From an uncultured Pseudomonadota bacterium (GTDB lineage: Bacteria > Bdellovibrionota_B > Oligoflexia > Oligoflexales > CAIYRB01): a stretch of DNA of 56,444 nt. The notes beneath the pieces are model-generated. The model did no database searches and had not been told where the DNA came from. It saw only the letters and a program-made list of their open reading frames with translations. The stretch covers positions 1 to 56,444 of the forward strand of contig CAIYRB010000053.1 of the NCBI GenBank assembly GCA_903928445.1, written 5' to 3'. This document shows positions 45,899 through 53,344 of the stretch, piece after piece (the first letter of the stretch is position 1; each line of letters begins with the position of its first letter). The position numbers and the translations under genes are program-made.

Positions 45899-47383
45899 AT
45901 GCACGACCAATCCCCCCGCACCGACCTCATCCGTGGCCGCCGCATCCTCGTCGTCGATGATCACCGCAATATCCGCGTCACCTTGCGCTTTACCTTGGAA
46001 AGCGAAGGCGCCCAAGTCACCGAGGCCGAAACCTGCGCCCAGGCTAGGCAGCACTTCGGGCATTTGCAAACCGGTGACCTAGCCTTTGCTTACGATTGCG
46101 TGCTGATGGATATCCGCATGCCCGACGGCAGCGGCCTAGAGCTCCTAGACAACCTGGCGCAGGCGGGCCTTGCCAGCCGCGTCATCATGATCTCTGGCGA
46201 AGGCACCGTCAGCGATGCCTTCAAGGCGACGCAAAAAGGTGCGTTTGATTATATCGAAAAGCCGTTTGGCGCCGAACGCATCCTCGTCAGCGTCGCGCGC
46301 TGCTTGGACTTTAATCGCCTGACCAGCGCCAAGGAAGCGCTCGAACAGCTGGCCCAAGGCCGCGAGATCCAGGGCGAGCATCCGCGCATTCACGAGATCC
46401 TCAAGCTGATTCAGCGCGTCGCCCCGACCAACGGCCGCGCCTTGATCTGCGGCGAAAGTGGCACCGGCAAAGAGCTGGTGGCCCGTGCCCTGCACCGCCA
46501 GTCAAACCGCTCCGATCGACCGCTCATCAAGGTCAACTGCGCCGCCATCCCGCATTCGCTGATCGAGAGCGAGCTATTTGGCCATGAAAAAGGCGCCTTC
46601 ACCGGCGCCGCCAAAATGCGCCTCGGCGTGTTTGAACGGGCCCACACCGGCACCTTGTTTCTCGACGAAATCGGCGAGCTCAGCCTCGAGGTCCAAGCCA
46701 AACTCCTGCGCGCCCTACAAAACGGCGAGATCCAACGCGTCGGCGGCGACAAGGTGATCAACGTCGACGTCCGTTTGATTGGCGCCACCAACCGCGATCT
46801 CAGCGAGATGGTGCAAAGCGGCGAATTTCGCGAAGATCTGTACTACCGACTCAATGTCGTGACCTTGACCCTCCCGCCCCTGCGCGAACGGGCCTCGGAC
46901 ATTCGCAAGTTGGCCACCACCTTTCTCAAAGAAGCCGTTCACGATCATTCTTTGGGCCACAAATCCTTTGCCGAGCGCGCCCTGCAGCAGATGGAAAGCT
47001 ACCCCTGGCCGGGCAACATCCGCGAACTACGCAACGCCGTGGAGCGCGCCGCCATCCTCAGCGAAGAGGCGGTGATCGAAAACCTCGACGAGCTGGTGCA
47101 ACCGCCACTGACTGCGGATACGCCCAGCCCGCCCGCACCGGTCGATGCCCATGCTGCTGTCGACGCTTCGAGCAGCGATGGCGCGATCTTTGCCTTTAGC
47201 TGCCCCGTCAAGAGCTGGCAGGAATTCCACGAAGCTGCCGGTAAGGCCTATTTGAAGTTCGTGCTGCGCTGCGGCGCCGGCAACGTCAGCGAGACGGCGC
47301 GCCTGCTATGCTTGGAAAGGGCGTATCTACACCGGCTGATGAAGAAGCTCGGCGTGCAGCGGGACATCGTCGTCGCGGATTGA
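45899..47383 (+). CDS. NtrX-like sigma-54-dependent response regulator
   Basis: A protein of 494 residues with a receiver domain (D71 acceptor in MDIRMP), AAA+ domain and Fis-type HTH. Walker A is GESGTGKE (185-192), the sigma-54-contacting loop is GAFTGA (232-237) and Walker B is LFLDEIGE. The C-terminal [25 protein letters not shown] is the DNA-binding helix-turn-helix. It should activate sigma-54 promoters upon phosphorylation by the adjacent NtrY-like kinase. Targets are not visible in the window. Confidence 0.93.
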   Translation: MHDQSPRTDLIRGRRILVVDDHRNIRVTLRFTLESEGAQVTEAETCAQARQHFGHLQTGDLAFAYDCVLMDIRMPDGSGLELLDNLAQAGLASRVIMISGEGTVSDAFKATQKGAFDYIEKPFGAERILVSVARCLDFNRLTSAKEALEQLAQGREIQGEHPRIHEILKLIQRVAPTNGRALICGESGTGKELVARALHRQSNRSDRPLIKVNCAAIPHSLIESELFGHEKGAFTGAAKMRLGVFERAHTGTLFLDEIGELSLEVQAKLLRALQNGEIQRVGGDKVINVDVRLIGATNRDLSEMVQSGEFREDLYYRLNVVTLTLPPLRERASDIRKLATTFLKEAVHDHSLGHKSFAERALQQMESYPWPGNIRELRNAVERAAILSEEAVIENLDELVQPPLTADTPSPPAPVDAHAAVDASSSDGAIFAFSCPVKSWQEFHEAAGKAYLKFVLRCGAGNVSETARLLCLERAYLHRLMKKLGVQRDIVVAD

Positions 47384-47485
47384 CGCCTAGACACGTGACC
47401 GGCGCTTTCTTTATGGACTACGCCGAATCTTTGCCTCATCATGGAACAGCAAACCCAGACCGAGAGCCTCGTGGGGGGGACACCG

Positions 47486-48376
47486 ATGCCTATCCAAATG
47501 ATCTCCGCCATCGGCTATATGGCCGCTGCCGCTGGCGCTGGCGTGGCGCTTTACCAATGGCGGCGCAGCAGCAGCCTCTATGCCTTATTGGTCGAAAGCG
47601 CGAATCGCTACGAAGAGTTACGCCAGCGTGGAGCGGCGCTTGAGCAATCCCTGCGACAGAATGAAGCAAAAAGCCGGCAGAGCAACGACAGCGCCCAGCG
47701 TTTGACCAAGGCCGTCGCCGAGGGCCGCGAAAAAGGCGCCGACTTGCTGCTCCGCCTGGAGCAAAAGGAGCTCGAAAGCAAGCTGATCATCGACCGCCTC
47801 GAGCTGCAAAAAAGCAACCTCCAGAAGCAACAGGCCATCGTCATGGCGGCGCAAAAGACCGCCGAAGAGAAGGCCGAGGCGCTGCATCTCCTGTTGACTC
47901 AGGAGCGACATGCCGCCAACGTCGATCGCCAAGCCTGGGCCCAGGAGCAAGCGCTGACGCTGCGCGATTGGCAGGCCCGCTTGACCGCCGCCGAGGCGCT
48001 GCATCAAGCCGCTGAGAAGAGGGCAAAGAGTGGAGATCCCACCGAATTGCGCCGGCTCAGGCGCAAAGTCGCGCAATACGACCGCCTCTACAGCAGCATG
48101 AAGGGCCTGCGCGAGATGAGCGAGGAGCGCAACCGCAACTGGGAGGTGGCCTTGGGCCGCCTCGCAAGCTGGATCCTCGAAGAAAAGGGCGTCCAGCACC
48201 TACCGCATGCAATCGGGCCGCTGGTCGGCCAGGCCATGCAGTTGATCGGCGCGCAGCTGATCGACGATCAGGAGATTATGGCTCCCCGCGAAGGTGGCGA
48301 GCTCGCCCTCCACATGGATCCAGAGGCGGACCATGATGAGGCGGAATTCGCTAAGGCAAACGATGTCGAGCGCTAA
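47486..48376 (+). CDS. Membrane-anchored coiled-coil protein of unknown function
   Basis: About 296 residues from ATG 47486, preceded by a G-run; ATG 47441 is in frame but has no ribosome-binding site. One N-terminal membrane helix (ISAIGYMAAAAGAGVALY) is followed by a long Glu/Gln/Lys-rich coiled coil (about residues 35-215), then a short globular part (EVALGRLASWILEEKG...). It resembles DNA-recombination RmuC-like or scaffold proteins only in layout; the RmuC nuclease domain is absent. It overlaps trmH by 14 bases. Confidence 0.65.
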   Translation: MPIQMISAIGYMAAAAGAGVALYQWRRSSSLYALLVESANRYEELRQRGAALEQSLRQNEAKSRQSNDSAQRLTKAVAEGREKGADLLLRLEQKELESKLIIDRLELQKSNLQKQQAIVMAAQKTAEEKAEALHLLLTQERHAANVDRQAWAQEQALTLRDWQARLTAAEALHQAAEKRAKSGDPTELRRLRRKVAQYDRLYSSMKGLREMSEERNRNWEVALGRLASWILEEKGVQHLPHAIGPLVGQAMQLIGAQLIDDQEIMAPREGGELALHMDPEADHDEAEFAKANDVER

Positions 48377-49178
48377 GCACAGACCCGATCAGAGGAGCGC
48401 GGATCATGGTCTTGACGATAAGGGTGATCAGGGCGAGGGCAGAGACAAGACGGAGGCCGAGTCTGGCGACAGGGACAAGCCCGAGCCGGAGTACCCGCAC
48501 GATGCCTGGCAGCTCCTACAGAGCTTCCTGACCCCAACCAGACGCGCTAAGATGTCAGCGGTGGCGAGCACGCGTACAGATCGCATCCGCCTGGTCGTCC
48601 AGGATATCCATGATCCCCACAATGTCTCTGCCTGCCTGCGCTCGGCGGATGCCTTTGGCGTCCAGTACTGCGACGTCGTGACGCTCAAGGAGCGCTTTCA
48701 TGCCTCCACGGTCGCCAGAGGCGTGGCCTCATGGCTGACGATCAAACGCCATCATAGCATCGCCGCCTGCGTCCAAGGCCTACGCCAAGCCGGCTACCAA
48801 ATCTACGCCGGGGTCCCGCCGGCACCGGGCGTGCTGACTTTGGCTGAACTACCGATCCAGCACAAGATCGCCGTCGTCTTCGGCAACGAGCATGCCGGGA
48901 TCGACAAGGCGTGGCTGCCGCATATCGACCAACCCTTCACGATTCCAATGGTCGGCATGGTCGAGAGTCTAAACATCTCCGTCGGTGCCGCCATCACCCT
49001 ACAGTATTTGACGGATAAAGCCCGCAGGCAAGCCGACGTCGCCACCTACCCGCTGGACGAGGCGGCGCGTACCCAACTTTTGAATACTTGGATATGCCGG
49101 CAGTTGGCGGCGTGGCCGCAGATGCTGGAGCGGCTGCGCGCGGGCCAAGAGGTGGAGGATTCCGATGCTAAGCGCTAG
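48363..49178 (+). CDS. trmH: TrmH-family tRNA/rRNA 2'-O-methyltransferase
   Basis: About 271 residues from ATG 48363, overlapping the preceding gene by 14 bases; upstream frame extension lies inside that gene. A charged, disordered N-terminus (about 1-40) precedes the SPOUT domain. Motif 1 is NVSACLRSADAFGV, motif 2 is VVFGNEHAG and motif 3 is ESLNISVGAAI, which together form the trefoil-knot SAM site. A C-terminal helical extension (WPQMLERLRAGQ) is like that of TrmH, which makes Gm18 in tRNA. Assignment to TrmH rather than another SpoU enzyme is likely, not certain. Confidence 0.87.
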   Translation: MSSAKHRPDQRSADHGLDDKGDQGEGRDKTEAESGDRDKPEPEYPHDAWQLLQSFLTPTRRAKMSAVASTRTDRIRLVVQDIHDPHNVSACLRSADAFGVQYCDVVTLKERFHASTVARGVASWLTIKRHHSIAACVQGLRQAGYQIYAGVPPAPGVLTLAELPIQHKIAVVFGNEHAGIDKAWLPHIDQPFTIPMVGMVESLNISVGAAITLQYLTDKARRQADVATYPLDEAARTQLLNTWICRQLAAWPQMLERLRAGQEVEDSDAKR

Positions 49179-49923
49179 GCTCATAGTCCTGTCTTTGGTG
49201 CTCGCCGCGACGTCGGCCTGTATCACCAGCGGTCCCTCGGCAAAGCTGGGCGTACAAGAGGGCCAAGCCAGCTACGTCCCGGCCCGCATCGCCCTGGTCG
49301 GTTGCCAAGTCTGGCCCGACGGTGCGCGCTTTGCCAAGTTGCCGCTGACCAATGCCAAGCCCGCCGAGCTGCGCGAGCTATGTGCTGCGGCTGATGGCTA
49401 TCTGCTGGCGGGCTTTCAGGGTCAGCCATACATGAAAGGTTACTCGCCTAGGTTCGTCGTGGAGGGCCTGGAGCAAGCCGGCGATAAAGAACTCCTCGGC
49501 ACCTTGCCCCAGATCTGGTCCCACCGCGCCAGCGATAGTGGCGACGCCGTCAATGCGCCCGCTGTCTATAACAGCAGCATCGCTCAAAGGCCGGAGTGGC
49601 TGCTGTGGCTCAATCGCCTGAGCACTGACGTCCACAACGCCGACGCCGTATTATTACCTTTTATCACCTATGCCTATGACCACCTCTATGATGACAGTGG
49701 GCTATACGTCGCCGAGCGCTCGGCCGGCATCGTCGTGCTGTTGATCGATACCAACAACGGTGCGCTCATTTGGGCCGGCGGACGCGACGCAGTCGCCGCG
49801 AACAAACGACTGAGCAACGGCAATGTTACCGGTCCGCTAAACATCCCTCCATGGACGGAACTAAAAGACCGGTTGTTTATCGAAGATCTCTGGAAGGAAT
49901 TCCCTGGTCGCCAGGTATTTTAA
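49165..49923 (+). CDS. Lipoprotein of unknown function
   Basis: A protein of 252 residues with a signal peptide and a Cys at ATSAC (residue 19). The mature part contains an alternating beta/alpha pattern (ARIALVGCQVWPDGARFAK, and AERSAGIVVLLIDTNNGALIWAGG). The second segment resembles the C-terminal strand pair of the lipoprotein groups that assemble envelope rings, but I cannot name the family. A strong ribosome-binding site (GGAGG) lies inside trmH, which it overlaps by 14 bases, and pgpA follows 24 bp downstream. Confidence 0.68.
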   Translation: MLSARLIVLSLVLAATSACITSGPSAKLGVQEGQASYVPARIALVGCQVWPDGARFAKLPLTNAKPAELRELCAAADGYLLAGFQGQPYMKGYSPRFVVEGLEQAGDKELLGTLPQIWSHRASDSGDAVNAPAVYNSSIAQRPEWLLWLNRLSTDVHNADAVLLPFITYAYDHLYDDSGLYVAERSAGIVVLLIDTNNGALIWAGGRDAVAANKRLSNGNVTGPLNIPPWTELKDRLFIEDLWKEFPGRQVF

Positions 49924-49947
49924 CCGCGTGAGGCACAGATCGGCGAC

Positions 49948-50475
49948 ATGGCAACATCCAAGATCAGCTACCTAGACAGAGTCGCCATTGAAGTCGCCAT
50001 GGTGTTTGGCGTCGGTCGGATCAAGAAGGCGCCCGGGACCTTCGGTTCCATTCCAGGCCTGTTGGTCGCTTGGTACCAGCATCAGCTGGCCACGGCGGCA
50101 GGCGCGCAGCTTGGTAGCTGGGCTTATCCCCTCGCCCTGCTGCTGCTGCTTGGCATCACCGTCGCCGTCGCCTGGTGGTCGATTGCCCGCACCGAACATG
50201 TGCTTGGCATCCACGACGACCAGCGCATCGTCATCGACGAGGTGGCGGGCCAAGCCGTCGCCGCCTGCGCTCTGCCCTTGGCCTGGCCGTGGTATCTTAC
50301 GGCTTTTTGCCTGTTTCGCCTGCTGGACATCACTAAACCAGGACTCATTGGCCGCATAGATCGCGACGCCCCAGGAGCCTTTGGCACCCTGATGGATGAC
50401 GTGCTCGCGGGCGTCGTGGCCGCTGCCCTACTCCTCGGCGCGCTATACTTTTTGCCAAGTAGCATGCTAGGATAA
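49948..50475 (+). CDS. pgpA: Phosphatidylglycerophosphatase A
   Basis: An inner-membrane enzyme of 175 residues that dephosphorylates phosphatidylglycerol phosphate to phosphatidylglycerol. Family motifs are KKAPGTFGS (26-34), HDDQRIVIDEVAGQ (89-102; acidic metal/catalytic residues), FRLLDITKP and LMDDVLAG. Three or four membrane helices are evident. Length and motif order match PgpA. It belongs to the co-directional run that starts at amn. Confidence 0.93.
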   Translation: MATSKISYLDRVAIEVAMVFGVGRIKKAPGTFGSIPGLLVAWYQHQLATAAGAQLGSWAYPLALLLLLGITVAVAWWSIARTEHVLGIHDDQRIVIDEVAGQAVAACALPLAWPWYLTAFCLFRLLDITKPGLIGRIDRDAPGAFGTLMDDVLAGVVAAALLLGALYFLPSSMLG

Positions 50476-50543
50476 AATCCATCCTGTCAAAGTTAAAGTC
50501 AAAGTCGATGACCTTTCATCCCGCTCAAGATTCGAGGACGCCC

Positions 50544-50768
50544 GTGAGCTCAATCGCCCGTCGCATCGTCGGTGCCATCTGGTGTTCCGTCGCCCTGCTG
50601 GCCTGCGCATCCTGTCAGGGTGGCGGCGGCGGAGTTCCCGGCAACGATCAAGGCTCTGACCCCATCAATGATCAGGAATCCACTGACTACAAGAAGGCTT
50701 TGGTCCGCTGCTACAAAACCGGCGGCTCGCGCATCGTCAAGATCATGGGCGAGCTGCGCTGCTACTGA
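50544..50768 (+). CDS. Small lipoprotein
   Basis: About 74 residues from GTG 50544 (GAGGA eight bases upstream); ATG 50508 is in frame without a ribosome-binding site. The signal peptide IVGAIWCSVALLACASC ends in a lipobox-like ACASC. The mature part is a Gly-rich linker, an acidic stretch (NDQGSDPINDQESTDY) and a basic tail with two Cys (VRCYKTGG...LRCY) that could form a disulfide. Function unknown. It is convergent with the cyclase gene, with a nine-base gap. Confidence 0.6.
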   Translation: MSSIARRIVGAIWCSVALLACASCQGGGGGVPGNDQGSDPINDQESTDYKKALVRCYKTGGSRIVKIMGELRCY

Positions 50769-50777
50769 TGTGCCGGC

Positions 50778-51917
50778 CTATTTGCGCCCCTTGAGCCAAT
50801 AGGCCCGCAGCTGACCCTTACCCTTAAAGTCGACGAAGCCGCGCTCTTCGCAGTCAAATTCGTCTTTGACCAGGCTGTAGGTGGATTCGGAGATCTGGAT
50901 GCGGTCTTGCTGACCGTGCGACTCCATACGACTGGCGATATTCACCGTGTCGCCCCATAGATCATAGGCAAACTTGCGCTGACCGATCACTCCGGCGACG
51001 ACCGGACCGCTGTGAATACCGATGCGTACCTTGAGTTGAAAGGCCAGGGAACTGCTGATGCGAGCAATCTCGCTTTGCATCGCCAAGGCGACGTCGCAGA
51101 TATTAAAGCCGTGGCGTTCGTCAGGGACGGGAAGCCCTGCCGCCGCAAGGTAGCAGTCACCGATGGTCTTGATCTTCTCGACGTTGTAGCGGTCCACTAG
51201 GTTGTCGAAGGAATCAAAGATCTCGCTGAGAAAGGACACCACCTGCACCGGATCCATGGTCGACGAGATCGGTGTAAACGAGACGATATCGAGAAACAGC
51301 ACGGAGACCATGGCGAAACGTTCGGCGATCGTCCCTTCGTTGGCCTTGAGGCGCTCAGCGATCTTTTTGGGCAAGATGTTTAAGATCAGCTGCTCCGACT
51401 GGTCCATCGCCTCACGTAGCTCCGCCGTACGTTCCTCGACGAGGATTTCAAGACCATGTGAGTACTGGAGGATTTCAGCGTTCTTGCGTTTTAGTTCATC
51501 GAGCTGGACACGGTGCTTGGCATGGAGGATCCGTTCGAGACTAAAATCCTGAACGGTGATGACGACGTAGCCAGCGCCAGCAGCGGCGGCAGGCTGCGCT
51601 ATAAACAGGTTGAGGACCACTTCCTTCTTGTCCGCACCTACGGCGACGGCAACCTCAGGACTCACCACGGACTGGCCGGTATTAAGACAGCTCAGCGCGT
51701 ACTCCGACACCAGGGGACCTTCGACACGCACCACGTCGTCGATGCTCTTGCCACGGATTTTACGCGGCGGCAGCTGGAAGAAGGTGGCACTGGTTTGGTT
51801 GAAATAACACACCGTCAGATCGGCCTGGACCACCAAAACCGGGGTCAACAAATGATCATACGGCGAAAACATTGAGCTTTCGCTGGGCATGACTTGGTTG
51901 ACGGGGTCGGCACTCAT
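50778..51917 (-). CDS. PAS - class III adenylate cyclase
   Basis: A protein of 379 residues. A PAS-like domain (about 20-130), a signalling coiled coil (about 138-178) and a class III nucleotidyl cyclase domain (about 180-375). Metal-binding Asps are D210 (LFLDIVSFT) and D254 (TIGDCY). ATP-specifying residues are K250 (KIKT) and D319 (YDLWGD), where guanylate cyclases carry Glu and Cys; N326 and R330 are the transition-state pair. All catalytic residues are intact, so it should make cAMP. No membrane segment is present. The gene follows the STAS gene by 16 bases and ends the operon. Confidence 0.93.
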   Translation of the reverse strand: MSADPVNQVMPSESSMFSPYDHLLTPVLVVQADLTVCYFNQTSATFFQLPPRKIRGKSIDDVVRVEGPLVSEYALSCLNTGQSVVSPEVAVAVGADKKEVVLNLFIAQPAAAAGAGYVVITVQDFSLERILHAKHRVQLDELKRKNAEILQYSHGLEILVEERTAELREAMDQSEQLILNILPKKIAERLKANEGTIAERFAMVSVLFLDIVSFTPISSTMDPVQVVSFLSEIFDSFDNLVDRYNVEKIKTIGDCYLAAAGLPVPDERHGFNICDVALAMQSEIARISSSLAFQLKVRIGIHSGPVVAGVIGQRKFAYDLWGDTVNIASRMESHGQQDRIQISESTYSLVKDEFDCEERGFVDFKGKGQLRAYWLKGRK

Positions 51918-51933
51918 GGCTCAAGGTCCTCGC

Positions 51934-52407
51934 TTAGGCATTGGCTTTAAGAAACCTAAAGTACTGCTCTTCGATCGCGTCAAATTCCATCTCGGCCTTA
52001 CACTCAGGGCAGTTCACACTCGGTGCCGCCAAGCCCTGGACAGCCGCGGCGGTGATCAGCACCTTTTGTTCACGGTCACAGCTCTCGCAAAAATACGGCG
52101 CATAGAAATTCTGCACCTCGGAACCGGCGCGAAAGAAGCCGGCCACCATGTTGATCTGTTCGATGATGATCTGCGTACAGTTTTGATAGACCAACTTGGC
52201 CGCCGCCGGCAACGACTCCGAGAAGTGCACCCATTCGCGGATGCCACACGAATTGATGCCCTTGACCCCGGCAAAATTAAAAGTATAGACCTTGCACTCA
52301 GGCAACTTGATCTGGGTGAAATCGACGTCTTCATCGATGACACCGGCAAACTCCAGCTGTGCCTCGCCAGACTTTTCGGTTGCCGTCACGTGAAACTTGC
52401 TACTCAT
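51934..52407 (-). CDS. STAS-domain anti-sigma-factor antagonist with zinc ribbon
   Basis: A protein of 157 residues. The N-terminal 100 residues have the STAS pattern (LEFAGVIDEDVDF, then VYTFNFAGVKGINSCGIREW). S53 in NSCG aligns with the phosphorylated Ser of DSSG in SpoIIAA-like proteins, although the preceding Asp is Asn. C107 and C110 with C133 and C136 form a four-Cys zinc ribbon, an unusual addition for STAS proteins. It should be phosphorylated by the ATPase encoded upstream (four-base ATGA overlap) and dephosphorylated by the SpoIIE protein. Confidence 0.78.
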   Translation of the reverse strand: MSSKFHVTATEKSGEAQLEFAGVIDEDVDFTQIKLPECKVYTFNFAGVKGINSCGIREWVHFSESLPAAAKLVYQNCTQIIIEQINMVAGFFRAGSEVQNFYAPYFCESCDREQKVLITAAAVQGLAAPSVNCPECKAEMEFDAIEEQYFRFLKANA

Positions 52408-53342
52408 GCTGCCCCCTTGGCCTGGGTGAAGTAGTTAAAGGAGGTGACCCTGGTGCGGTAGTGCCTGTAGCGCTTGGTCTTTTCGAGCAAACAGAGAATC
52501 TCGGTACGCTTGCCGACCTCGACGTTGACGACAAATTGGTTGGCCGTGTAGAAAGCCAGGTATAGACCCGCCCCGGCTCCACCGCGCTTTTCTTCGATAA
52601 AATTGGTATTAGTGACGCACTTCAGCAGATGCCGAACGATCATCTCCCGGGTCAGACGGCCAAACTGATCGCTCACCGCGATCCCGATATTGTCCTCATC
52701 GGTGCCAAAGGCGATCTCCACGGTCTCGCTTGGCAGCAAAATAATCTTCTGCTTACGGTCGGTTTGCTCGTACTTGGGCTGTTGGCTCGTTCGGTCGACC
52801 GGTGCATTGTAGACCGCGTTGGTCAGCAGTTCATTCGCGGTCTGGCGCAGGAAATCCTCCGCAGCGCCAAAACTCGCCTTCAGATCGACATGGCCAAGGA
52901 GCTCATCGATCGTCGCATTGATCGCAGCGGCCGACCCGACGGTGCGCGACTCAATCACGGCAGCGGGGCTCAGATGAGCAGCAAGCCCCCACAGCGTTGG
53001 CGACGCCATCTTCTGTGCCGTTACGGCAAATTCCCTGAGCCAGGAGCGACCGTTGCCGCCGATGATATGACTGAGGGGAAAGCGTGCGAGGGCTTTGGTG
53101 ATGTTTTCACCATCATCGTGATCGGTTAGTAGAATGCAGCGCGCGGCATGTTGCGCCAGTAGCGACTCGACTTGAGTGGCAGGCAGGGCGCGCTGGTCGA
53201 TCAGCACAATATCGGCCGAAGCCGCGAACGCTTCTCCCTCGTACACGACTGCGGACACCTGAGCTTCTTCCAAACACGCAACCATATCCTCACGCACCCC
53301 AGGGGTTCGCGACACGATGGTGATTTTGTTTAGTGGAGCCAT
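52404..53342 (-). CDS. Receiver-like / anti-sigma-type HATPase serine kinase
   Basis: A protein of 312 residues. The first 120 look like a CheY-fold receiver without clear phosphorylation sites (KITIVSRTPGVRED, IVLIDQRALP, ARCILLTDHDD). The C-terminal part is an SpoIIAB/RsbW-type GHKL ATPase: N-box TANELLTNAVYNAP (168-181; E171, N175), SDQFGRL with D225, and the glycine-rich lid EKRGGAGAGL (251-260). It would phosphorylate the STAS protein and, unless titrated, bind a sigma factor or another partner. The upstream phosphatase ends two bases before it. Confidence 0.83.
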   Translation of the reverse strand: MAPLNKITIVSRTPGVREDMVACLEEAQVSAVVYEGEAFAASADIVLIDQRALPATQVESLLAQHAARCILLTDHDDGENITKALARFPLSHIIGGNGRSWLREFAVTAQKMASPTLWGLAAHLSPAAVIESRTVGSAAAINATIDELLGHVDLKASFGAAEDFLRQTANELLTNAVYNAPVDRTSQQPKYEQTDRKQKIILLPSETVEIAFGTDEDNIGIAVSDQFGRLTREMIVRHLLKCVTNTNFIEEKRGGAGAGLYLAFYTANQFVVNVEVGKRTEILCLLEKTKRYRHYRTRVTSFNYFTQAKGAA

Positions 53343-53344
53343 AC

